Origin: an uncultured Prevotellaceae bacterium
GTDB taxonomy: Bacteria > Bacteroidota > Bacteroidia > Bacteroidales > Bacteroidaceae
Reading direction: 5' to 3'
DNA: 6,213 bases
Assembly: GCA_902803455.1 (NCBI GenBank)
Contig: CADCQC010000217.1
Coordinates: 1-6,213 of the forward strand
Each line of letters starts with the position of its first letter. Position 1 is the stretch's first letter. The notes beneath the pieces were generated by a model. That model saw only the letters and a program-made list of their open reading frames with translations, was not told the DNA's origin and ran no database searches. The position numbers were made by a program, and so were the translations under genes. This document shows, in pieces, positions 1-4,547 of the stretch.

Positions 1-2
1 TG

Positions 3-608
3 GATGGCACGCAGGTCTTGGCGGAGCATCCAAATAGCGGGGTTGAACCATTGCAGTGCTGTAAGCGTATCAACGAGGAGTACGTCGAGCGAGTGTCGCT
101 GGCGTATGTGGGCTCGTTCGTGGGCCATGATGGCCGGGTCTTGATGTTCGAAATCGGAAACGTTGAGCACTATGTAGCGCATCCAACTGAAGGGAGCCAA
201 CTTCTTGTCGGTCACAGCGATGATGACACCATCGTCTTGTGGGTGGCATTCGCTGCGCATGACGAGACGAACCACCTGTATGATCGACCATACAACATGC
301 CCCACGACAATGCACACACCCAAAAAGAACATGACGACAAGTCCCATTTGCCACCAGCGCAAGGAAGGCTCGACAATAGCCACCAACGGATGGCCGACGG
401 CAACGGTAGAATGAAGTGACTCCATGACGACAGTATGATGGAAGGTGAAGACACAGAACGGCAACACAAACGAGGCTACTGCCGTAGAAAGCAGCACCAT
501 GCGGTTGAGGCGGTGAAACGTGTCGCGACTGAGCAGCAAGCGATAGAACAGGTAGAATATCGCTATCAGCACAGCTACTTTCAAGTCGTATTTCAGAAAT
601 TCCAACAT
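3..608 (-). CDS. M56/BlaR1-family membrane metallopeptidase, partial (C-terminus beyond left edge)
   Basis: This reading frame is open from an ATG at 606-608 to the window edge, giving 202 complete codons. It shows the BlaR1/MecR1 M56 peptidase pattern. Hydrophobic segments lie at about residues 9-26, 37-56 and 88-113. A cytoplasmic-type zinc motif His163-Glu164-Arg-Ala-His167 lies within MAHERAHIRQRHSLD (positions about 94-128), followed by QWFNPAIWMLRQDLRAI. The first two bases of the next codon (CA) fit the conserved His of the family's later HE..AD zinc-ligand motif. In characterised systems the sensor activates its own protease domain and triggers loss of the partner repressor. The gene starts 16 bp after the stop of the BlaI-type gene, so the two are surely one operon. 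No Shine-Dalgarno is visible. The extracytoplasmic sensor domain, which would show whether the ligand is a beta-lactam or something else, lies outside the window. Family assignment is firm; ligand is unknown. Confidence 0.93.
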   Translation of the reverse strand, partial: MLEFLKYDLKVAVLIAIFYLFYRLLLSRDTFHRLNRMVLLSTAVASFVLPFCVFTFHHTVVMESLHSTVAVGHPLVAIVEPSLRWWQMGLVVMFFLGVCIVVGHVVWSIIQVVRLVMRSECHPQDDGVIIAVTDKKLAPFSWMRYIVLNVSDFEHQDPAIMAHERAHIRQRHSLDVLLVDTLTALQWFNPAIWMLRQDLRAI

Positions 609-624
609 ACCAAAACTTCGTTTA

Positions 625-981
625 TTATGATTTCTCTATCTGCTCAATCAATTCTTTCAGTTCTTCCAATGAAATCTTTTCGTCTTTCACGAAACTGCTG
701 ACAGCATCCAGATAAGAGTCGTCAAAGTAACTCTTGATGACTCCGGCCAGGCTCGATCGTCCGTATTCCTTCTCTGATACCGTCGGGAAATACTGATAAG
801 ACGTGCCAAACTGCTTGTGGCCGAGCAGGCCTTTTTTCTCTAGGATACGTACCGTAGTGGATAGCGTATTGAAATGTGGACGTGGCTCGTCGTAGTACTC
901 CAGCAGTTCCTTGACAAACATTGGTCCGTGCTGCCAATACAGGTCCATGATTTCCTTTTCTTTACGAGTCAGTTTTTTCAT
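625..981 (-). CDS. BlaI/MecI/CopY-family transcriptional repressor
   Basis: The product is 118 residues, close to the usual 120-130 of the penicillinase-repressor family. It starts MKKLTRKEKEIMDLYWQHGP, matching the family's first helix (LT..E..IM..LW..G). A winged-helix DNA-binding region follows: helix 2 at about residues 21-31, recognition helix at about 38-50 (TLSTTVRILEKKGLL, equivalent to the TTV.T.L.RL..KG pattern), and wing at about 54-68. The acidic C-terminal helices (about 76-116) are the dimerisation part. Family members bind palindromes as dimers and are inactivated when the partner M56 peptidase senses its signal; that peptidase gene lies directly downstream. Two palindromes sit in this gene's promoter, so autorepression is likely. 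The ATG at 979-981 is chosen because it gives the full family N-terminus and a 5' leader of about 50 bases from the predicted promoter. The targets beyond its own operon cannot be told. Confidence 0.95.
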   Translation of the reverse strand: MKKLTRKEKEIMDLYWQHGPMFVKELLEYYDEPRPHFNTLSTTVRILEKKGLLGHKQFGTSYQYFPTVSEKEYGRSSLAGVIKSYFDDSYLDAVSSFVKDEKISLEELKELIEQIEKS

Positions 982-993
982 TGTTTGTTTTCA

Positions 994-1001
994 TTTAGTT
1001 T
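994..1001. promoter_or_regulatory. Extra operator half-site in the blaI leader
   Basis: TTTAGTTT, identical to one arm of operator 2, lies 12 bp before the repressor start codon inside its predicted 5' leader. No partner arm is next to it, so it is at most a weak or accessory site. Confidence 0.35.
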
Positions 1002-1037
1002 CACATCCATCAGATGTGTCAGTATCTTATCCGACCA

Positions 1038-1068
1038 CAAATTAACTAAAAAAATTAGTTGATGCAAA
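1038..1068 (-). promoter_or_regulatory. Bacteroidetes-type promoter for the blaI-like operon
   Basis: On the minus strand a -33 TTTG (complement of 1065-1068) and a -7 TTAATTTG (complement of 1038-1045, one mismatch to TAnnTTTG) are separated by exactly 19 bp. The predicted transcription start is near 1031, about 50 bases before the repressor ATG. The motif match and spacing are seen in the sequence; the activity is inferred. Confidence 0.72.
1044..1060. promoter_or_regulatory. Probable BlaI-type operator 1 (between -33 and -7)
   Basis: A perfect palindrome AACTAA-AAAAA-TTAGTT, with 6-bp arms and a 5-bp spacer, occupies the promoter spacer and touches the -7 element of the repressor operon. 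BlaI-family repressors bind such short inverted repeats as dimers. The half-site sequence is not the staphylococcal TACA/TGTA, so the assignment rests on position and symmetry. Confidence 0.7.
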
Positions 1069-1084
1069 CTAAAACCTTTAGTTT
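1066..1084. promoter_or_regulatory. Probable BlaI-type operator 2 (over the -33 element)
   Basis: A perfect palindrome AAACTAAA-ACC-TTTAGTTT has 8-bp arms and a 3-bp spacer. It shares the AACTAA/TTAGTT half-site with operator 1 and overlaps the -33 box. The two centres (1052 and 1075) are 23 bp apart, about two helical turns, which would put two repressor dimers on nearly the same face of the DNA. Confidence 0.72.
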
Positions 1085-1170
1085 TTAAGAATTGTTAAGA
1101 AAATAGTTGTGCATTTTTTAGTTGTTCACACATGCTGATGATAAAAACTATTTCGTCATCAAACAGTAAA

Positions 1171-1198
1171 CCCCATCAGTCATATTCGGCTGATGGGG
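1171..1198 (-). terminator. Intrinsic terminator of the first PepSY-like gene
   Basis: CCCCATCAG (1171-1179) pairs with CTGATGGGG (1190-1198), a perfect 9-bp stem with a 10-base loop. In the minus direction it lies 54 bases after the stop at 1253 and is followed by TTTACTGTTT, an interrupted T-rich run. It would separate the PepSY-like gene from the blaI promoter region beyond it. There is no plus-strand gene ending here. Confidence 0.65.
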
Positions 1199-1252
1199 CT
1201 TGTGATGAAAAAAATCTCTTGTTTTTGATGTCTGATATGATGGTGTTAGATA

Positions 1253-1696
1253 TTATTCATTAAGATGGACCAGTTGCACTCGCTTGTTGTATTGGGGGTC
1301 TTTGGCGTTGGACAGTTCGGCTTTGTAACCGCTGCCGTCGGTGTCGATTTTTACAATCGATGAGCCAGCATAACGGGTGTTCACGTAATTGGCGAGGCTG
1401 GCAGGTACGAGATGTGCGGGGACAGCTTCTGCCTGGCAATTCACCTTGTCACAAATCCCTGTTTGGTCAAATTGCAGTTCGACGCCGTTGTCCAGGCCTA
1501 CCTCATAGGTCTTTTGGTTGAGGTCTTTTTCCACCTTTGCATAGGAAACGGTCTGGCCAGGGAAGTTCTGTTGGATGAAGGTCTTGGCGGCAGCGGGCAG
1601 TTTCTTTGCAGGGATATACCTGTCACGGGCCATAACGGTAACGGATTGTATCATCAAGCAGATGAGTGCGGCGAGGAAAATAATCGACTTTTTCAT
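1253..1696 (-). CDS. Secreted PepSY-like domain protein, copy 1 (147 aa)
   Basis: The product has a Sec signal peptide (KK, then a hydrophobic core to about residue 22; likely cleavage after VMA at 23). The mature part matches the PepSY-like family common in Bacteroidetes: IPA..LP..AKTFIQQNFPG (28-47), then two related half-repeats. The first contains YEVGLDNGVELQFDQTG (64-80), then DKVNC and VPAHLVP; the second contains IVKIDTDGSGYKAELSN (114-130). The second half-repeat usually ends in a strand like the first (L.FD..G...ID), but here it reads AKDPQYNKRVQLVHLNE; the spacing is kept and no frameshift restores a better match. The function of the family is not established; it is periplasmic or secreted, and inhibition or chaperoning of envelope enzymes has only been suggested for PepSY domains. 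It is colinear with the paralogue at 2009-2452, about 46% identical by hand count. The ATG at 1694-1696 lies correctly downstream of the predicted promoter. Confidence 0.9.
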   Translation of the reverse strand: MKKSIIFLAALICLMIQSVTVMARDRYIPAKKLPAAAKTFIQQNFPGQTVSYAKVEKDLNQKTYEVGLDNGVELQFDQTGICDKVNCQAEAVPAHLVPASLANYVNTRYAGSSIVKIDTDGSGYKAELSNAKDPQYNKRVQLVHLNE

Positions 1697-1778
1697 GATG
1701 GTGAATGTTTGTGGGGTGTTCTGTTTTTGATTATCTCTTTTTTGTCTTCAGGAGGCTTGTTCTTTCCTTTCGACAATG

Positions 1779-1809
1779 CAAAGGTAGCACGTGTTTTTCC
1801 GTCATGAAA
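1779..1809 (-). promoter_or_regulatory. Bacteroidetes-type promoter for PepSY-like copy 1
   Basis: A perfect -7 element TACCTTTG (complement of 1779-1786) lies 19 bp from TTTC (complement of 1806-1809), which stands in the -33 position with one mismatch. Transcription should start near 1773, leaving a leader of about 77 bases. The same -7 octamer, spacer length and TTTC occur upstream of the paralogue. Confidence 0.78.
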
Positions 1810-1837
1810 CGATTTTCATCTTTTTCTGCTCTGTTTG

Positions 1838-1896
1838 TTGCGACAGTTTCCTGCTTTTACGACAAACAACAGCAGTCATTGCTTTTTCTGTCGCAA
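1838..1896. promoter_or_regulatory. Three-site motif array upstream of PepSY-like copy 1
   Basis: Copies of one octamer lie at 1838-1845 (TTGCGACA), 1857-1864 (TTACGACA, 19 bp further) and 1889-1896 (TGTCGCAA, the inverted form, 51 bp from the first). The nearest copy begins 28 bp beyond the -33 element, at about -68 from the predicted start, a position typical of an activator. Identical offsets are found before the paralogue. A direct-repeat-binding regulator such as a LytTR- or AraC-type protein is a guess. The rest of the 1697-2008 gap holds the promoter, the leader and the terminator of the neighbouring gene; no small gene is evident. Confidence 0.6.
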
Positions 1897-1940
1897 AAGT
1901 GCGAGAACAGGTCATGATGCATTCTTTTCAAATCATAAAA

Positions 1941-1973
1941 GAACCCCAAAAGTTTGAAATACTTCTGGGGTTC
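1941..1973 (-). terminator. Intrinsic terminator of the second PepSY-like gene
   Basis: GAACCCCAAAAGT (1941-1953) pairs with ACTTCTGGGGTTC (1961-1973) with one internal mismatch and a 7-base loop. In the minus direction it lies 35 bases after the stop at 2009 and runs into TTTTATGATTT. A smaller perfect hairpin, AACCCT-TGTG-AGGGTT (1975-1990), sits directly between it and the stop codon. Confidence 0.78.
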
Positions 1974-2008
1974 AAACCCTTGTGAGGGTTACTGATTATG
2001 AAAGGATG

Positions 2009-2452
2009 TTAGTCGTAGATGTCAGTTATTTGTCCTTGATAATTGAATTTCAGGCAGAGGTGATTGGATAATGCAACCTTATAACCGAGGCGTTCTTTAT
2101 TAATTTTGACAATCGAGGCTCCTGCGAAATGGGACTTCACATAAGTGGCGATGTGAGTGGGAATAAGTTGGGTGGGTACGGCATGCTTCTTGCAATTCAC
2201 CTTATCCCAGTTGCCATTTTTGTCAAATCTCAGTTTGGCACCATCGTTCAGATGGACGGTATAACTTGTTGTCATAAAACCATTGTCTACCTTGGCATAG
2301 GCGATGGCGTTGCCAGGGAAGTTCTTCTTCAAGAACGTCTTGGTGGTTGCTGGCAGATTTTGAGCGGGGATCGCCTTTTCGCGAGCAAAGGTTGAAACTG
2401 AGGATATCATCATACAGATGAGTGCGATAATGAATAAATTCGACTTTTTCAT
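2009..2452 (-). CDS. Secreted PepSY-like domain protein, copy 2 (147 aa)
   Basis: This is a paralogue of the neighbour at 1253-1696 with exactly the same length and no gaps in the hand alignment (about 68 of 147 identical). It has a signal peptide (MKKSNLFIIALICMMISSVS, likely cleavage after TFA at 23), the IPAQNLPATTKTFLKKNFPG block (28-47), and two half-repeats: YTVHLNDGAKLRFDKNGNWDKVNC (64-87, split by no gap) and IVKIN...LGYKVALSNHLCLKFNYQG (114-140). Both half-repeats keep the strand-G pattern, so this copy is closer to the family norm than copy 1. The reading frame stays open 54 codons upstream, but that stretch contains the predicted promoter at 2547-2577, so the ATG at 2450-2452, which begins the signal peptide, is the start. 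Export is likely; biochemical role unknown. Confidence 0.91.
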   Translation of the reverse strand: MKKSNLFIIALICMMISSVSTFAREKAIPAQNLPATTKTFLKKNFPGNAIAYAKVDNGFMTTSYTVHLNDGAKLRFDKNGNWDKVNCKKHAVPTQLIPTHIATYVKSHFAGASIVKINKERLGYKVALSNHLCLKFNYQGQITDIYD

Positions 2453-2546
2453 AAGGCTGGTGTTTTGGGGTTGTTTTCTGATATGGTTGTTTTTTTCTCT
2501 TTTCTTTTTTTTGTCTTGTGGAAACGCTGAGTTCCTTTTGACAATG

Positions 2547-2577
2547 CAAAGGTAGAGTGTGTTTTCCCCTTCTGAAA
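2547..2577 (-). promoter_or_regulatory. Bacteroidetes-type promoter for PepSY-like copy 2
   Basis: A perfect -7 TACCTTTG (complement of 2547-2554), a 19-bp spacer and TTTC (complement of 2574-2577) reproduce the copy 1 promoter exactly in its elements and spacing. The predicted start is near 2541, with a leader of about 90 bases. Confidence 0.78.
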
Positions 2578-2605
2578 TGATATCCTTGTTTTTTTGTCTT
2601 TTTTG

Positions 2606-2664
2606 TTGCGACACCTCTCGCTTTTTGCGACAAATGAATCGTCTCCATCGTCATTTTGTCGTAT
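2606..2664. promoter_or_regulatory. Three-site motif array upstream of PepSY-like copy 2
   Basis: TTGCGACA occurs at 2606-2613 and 2625-2632 (19 bp apart), and an inverted, less perfect copy TGTCGTAT at 2657-2664 (51 bp from the first). The first copy starts 28 bp beyond the -33 element. All offsets equal those upstream of copy 1. The proximal site shares a 12-bp identity (TTTGTTGCGACA) with its counterpart. Confidence 0.62.
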
Positions 2665-2665
2665 T

Positions 2666-2690
2666 CTGATCACTCAGGCTGATCACTCAG
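2666..2690. repeat. 12-bp tandem direct repeat
   Basis: CTGATCACTCAG is present twice (2666-2677 and 2679-2690) with a one-base separator. The self-complementary TGATCA in each unit lets the two fold into a 6-bp stem with a 7-base loop. It lies between the flavin reductase stop and the motif array, 52 bp after that stop. No T-run follows on the minus strand, so it is a poor intrinsic terminator. Confidence 0.6.
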
Positions 2691-2742
2691 ACTGCTTGAC
2701 TCGCTGATGAAGGACTTTTGTTTTCGTTGACGATGCGCTTCC

Positions 2743-3276
2743 TTATTTCAAATATTCGTCGTCACGAACCAGTATCTTCTCGATTTTGCCCACATACATG
2801 GTGTGGAAGTCACGTTGAGGATAATTTGCGTCAATGGTGTCGGGATAGATAAAACCACTTTCCTGCAATTCCGATTGGTAGAGCTTCTTGCACACCAGCA
2901 CCAATTTGGCTTCCTTGAAATAGACGGAATGGTCAGCATAGATGGGGGTAAGACCTGCCTTGGCAATCTTGTCTTCATCTCGGCCAGAAACGCTGCCAAG
3001 ATAAGCCATCTGCTTCTTGAATGTTTGATCCATGATGCAAAGTGTGAAAAAAGTCTCCTCATCCACAAATTTCTTCGTATGGCGTGACGGGCGAAGATAG
3101 ATGACCGCGGTGGGATCGTTATGTCCCCATAGGCATCCCAAATGGCCCCATGAGGCTGTCATGGTGTTACATCCCGATATTTCATTGCCGGCTGTCACCA
3201 ACATCCATTCGCCTCCTATGAGGTTGAATGGGTTGAACTTCATGTCCTTGTAGTTGATTTCTTTCATATCTGTCAT
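2743..3276 (-). CDS. Flavin reductase-family (FMN-binding split-barrel) protein
   Basis: The product is 177 residues from the ATG at 3274-3276, or 174 from the ATG at 3265-3267; the frame continues upstream only to a TTG inside the intergenic motif, which is unlikely to be used. It resembles the DIM6/NTAB-type flavin reductase family: NPFNLIGGEWMLVTAG at about 15-30, then NTMTASWGHLGCLWG (37-51), where the N.MTASW segment is the usual FMN-phosphate contact. AVIYLRPSRHTKKFVDE (57-73) gives the second flavin-contact block, followed by F.L.I and the SVSGRDEDK loop (95-103). Members bind FMN and reduce flavin or a bound substrate with NAD(P)H in the cytoplasm; the specific partner cannot be told. 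No signal peptide is present. It lies 59 bp downstream of the exported-protein gene at 3336-4193 with no terminator between, so cotranscription is possible. Confidence 0.88.
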   Translation of the reverse strand: MTDMKEINYKDMKFNPFNLIGGEWMLVTAGNEISGCNTMTASWGHLGCLWGHNDPTAVIYLRPSRHTKKFVDEETFFTLCIMDQTFKKQMAYLGSVSGRDEDKIAKAGLTPIYADHSVYFKEAKLVLVCKKLYQSELQESGFIYPDTIDANYPQRDFHTMYVGKIEKILVRDDEYLK

Positions 3277-3304
3277 TTCTTTTTTGTTGAATTCTACACT
3301 TTTT

Positions 3305-3312
3305 TTGCGACA
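3305..3312. promoter_or_regulatory. Single TTGCGACA motif before the flavin reductase gene
   Basis: The octamer of the PepSY-like promoter arrays occurs once here, within TTTTTGCGACA, an 11-base string also present at 2622-2632. It lies 28 bp before the chosen start codon. No second copy lies 19 or 51 bp away and no clear -7 element is nearby, so it may be chance or a degenerate site. Confidence 0.3.
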
Positions 3313-3335
3313 CAATAATCTTAAATAAATCGAAC

Positions 3336-4193
3336 TTATTCAAGGACCTTGGTCACTTCGGTGATACTTTTGGATTCTATACTGCCTCGACCTTCTCTTT
3401 TTACATACACATGACCCGTCAGATTGTCCACCTCTGTCACCACATAGTCTGGTCGGTAGGTGTTAACCCACGATGCCCATACCTTGTCGCCAACCTTTAT
3501 TTTCTCCTTGAAGGGGATGATGCGCACATCTGCCTTGTCATAGGCTTCAATTTTACTGCCGAAACCGAGTACCAACACCTTGTCGCCATCTTCGTGGATG
3601 AGCATACCTTTCAACCATTCATTGTCCTTTCGGATGGCCACTTGTGCGCCACTTTGCCATTGGTTGTCTTTGAGAACGCCAAAAGATCCAGGTTTCAGAG
3701 ACTCGCCTTTCCTTTTCTCCTCCAGTTTGGGACTTTCAGGATTGTCTGGCCAAGTCAGGTCAAGATAGCAGACCTTTGGCTCCTGCGGTTTACTGTCATC
3801 GACAACGATAGCCCTTTGAAGTCCACTTCCTGACTGCCACCATGTGAGCACCACGTCACCTTTCTTCGCCTTGGCTTTCTTTGGCAGTGGTATGATGAGC
3901 GCATTGGGCATTTCCACCACCTTGCCATAATTGTTGAGTATCGTTTTTTCCTCACCTACCTCCTTCACGGTGGTGTCATAGAAGATGAGCACGGCTTGAC
4001 GTAAAGGCTCGCCCTTTTCCACCGAACTTGGATAATACGTATAGGGACTTAAGACGACTTGTCCTGCATCCATCTTTAGTTTCACACTTTGTGGGAAATC
4101 CCATGGCCAGGCGTCGTTGTTGTCTTGAGAAAAGATGGGACTTACCATGGTCAGAGCCAGTAAGCAAAGGATACTTCTTAAATAATTCATCAT
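3336..4193 (-). CDS. Exported protein of unknown function with Tudor/SH3-like repeats (285 aa)
   Basis: I do not recognise a named family. A signal peptide is clear (MMNYLRSILCLLALTMVSPIFS, cleavage probably after Ser22 before QDN), so the mature protein is periplasmic or secreted. The mature chain seems to hold three similar small beta modules: about 107-150 (KKGDVVLTWWQSGSGLQRAIVV...), 181-227 (SGAQVAIRKDNEWLKGMLIHEDGDKVLVLG...) and 231-284 (KIKVGDKVWASWV...VVTEVDNLTGHVYVKREG...). Each has a G-x-x-V opening, an aromatic strand, a turn and a V-x-V strand, like Tudor/Agenet or SH3-like barrels. A lysine-rich segment (KKAKAKKGD, 105-113) precedes the first. The start is one of two adjacent ATGs; a perfect Bacteroidetes promoter lies about 130 bp upstream. 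The flavin reductase gene follows after 59 bp. The repeat reading is by eye only. Confidence 0.85.
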   Translation of the reverse strand: MMNYLRSILCLLALTMVSPIFSQDNNDAWPWDFPQSVKLKMDAGQVVLSPYTYYPSSVEKGEPLRQAVLIFYDTTVKEVGEEKTILNNYGKVVEMPNALIIPLPKKAKAKKGDVVLTWWQSGSGLQRAIVVDDSKPQEPKVCYLDLTWPDNPESPKLEEKRKGESLKPGSFGVLKDNQWQSGAQVAIRKDNEWLKGMLIHEDGDKVLVLGFGSKIEAYDKADVRIIPFKEKIKVGDKVWASWVNTYRPDYVVTEVDNLTGHVYVKREGRGSIESKSITEVTKVLE

Positions 4194-4262
4194 GACTTGT
4201 TATTTTGGCTTTTGAAATATAAGTTATCGGTTATTCACCCAAAAATTCTTTCTATTTGGACT

Positions 4263-4317
4263 GTTCCCTGCAAAAGAAATCGTCATTCTTTGCATAGTAT
4301 AATTCCTGGCAAGGAAC
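4263..4317 (-). other. Potentially structured mRNA leader of the 285-residue exported protein
   Basis: The predicted leader (about 4321 to 4194) is roughly 128 bases long. At its 5' end TTCCT-GGCA-AGGAA (4303-4316) forms a perfect small hairpin. Alternatively, 4313-4317 can pair with 4263-4267 (GGAAC/GTTCC), enclosing a second stem formed by TGCAAAAGA (4269-4277) and TCTTTGCA (4287-4294) with one bulged base. The two folds exclude each other. No known riboswitch class is recognised. The remainder of the 4194-4547 gap contains the two divergent promoters and nothing else that I can support. Confidence 0.35.
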
Positions 4318-4326
4318 AATTTGATG

Positions 4327-4356
4327 CAAAGTTATAAAAAAAAAGAGAATGGCAAA
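4327..4356 (-). promoter_or_regulatory. Bacteroidetes-type promoter for the 285-residue exported protein
   Basis: A perfect -7 TAACTTTG (complement of 4327-4334) and a perfect -33 TTTG (complement of 4353-4356) are 18 bp apart. The start should be near 4321. It is the only exact match to both elements in the window. Confidence 0.78.
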
Positions 4357-4445
4357 TAATCTGAATGAAAAAGACAGGAAATCAGGGCGTATGATATGAT
4401 TCTGCGTTCATTGCATCATGAATGTTGTTAATTATGCATTCTTTC

Positions 4446-4477
4446 TTTGGATTTCTCATGGAATTATTGTTAATTTG
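4446..4477 (+). promoter_or_regulatory. Bacteroidetes-type promoter for the SGNH hydrolase
   Basis: TTTG (4446-4449) and TTAATTTG (4470-4477, one mismatch to TAnnTTTG, the same octamer as in the blaI-like promoter) are 20 bp apart. The predicted start near 4484 leaves a leader of about 65 bases to the ATG at 4548. Confidence 0.65.
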
Positions 4478-4547
4478 CTAAGCGAAATGGGAGGAGATAG
4501 CATGACATAACAAGTGCATGATATATGAATTATATAATGTAGACAAG

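Noticed and set aside
18..419. 133-codon plus-strand open frame
   Set aside because: It is antisense to the M56 peptidase, whose frame shows the HExxH motif and helices; the plus-strand translation has no family features.
1412..1807. 131-codon plus-strand open frame over PepSY-like copy 1
   Set aside because: It is the antisense shadow of a gene with a clear signal peptide and a paralogue; no promoter or homology supports it.
2453..2614. N-terminal 54-codon extension of PepSY-like copy 2
   Set aside because: It would place the signal peptide internally and covers a perfect promoter and the motif array; the ATG at 2452 matches the paralogue exactly.
3277..3315. TTG start adding 13 residues to the flavin reductase
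   Set aside because: The extension is composed of intergenic AT-rich sequence, begins with a rare start codon, and in-frame ATGs lie at the family's normal N-terminus.
3320..3336. Possible terminator between the exported-protein gene and the flavin reductase gene
   Set aside because: Only a 5-bp AATAA/TTATT pairing is present, with no GC-rich stem or T-run.
4405..4440. Weak inverted repeats TTCAT/ATGAA and GAATG/CATTC upstream of the SGNH promoter
   Set aside because: Arms are only 5 bp in AT-rich sequence and do not align with the promoter elements.
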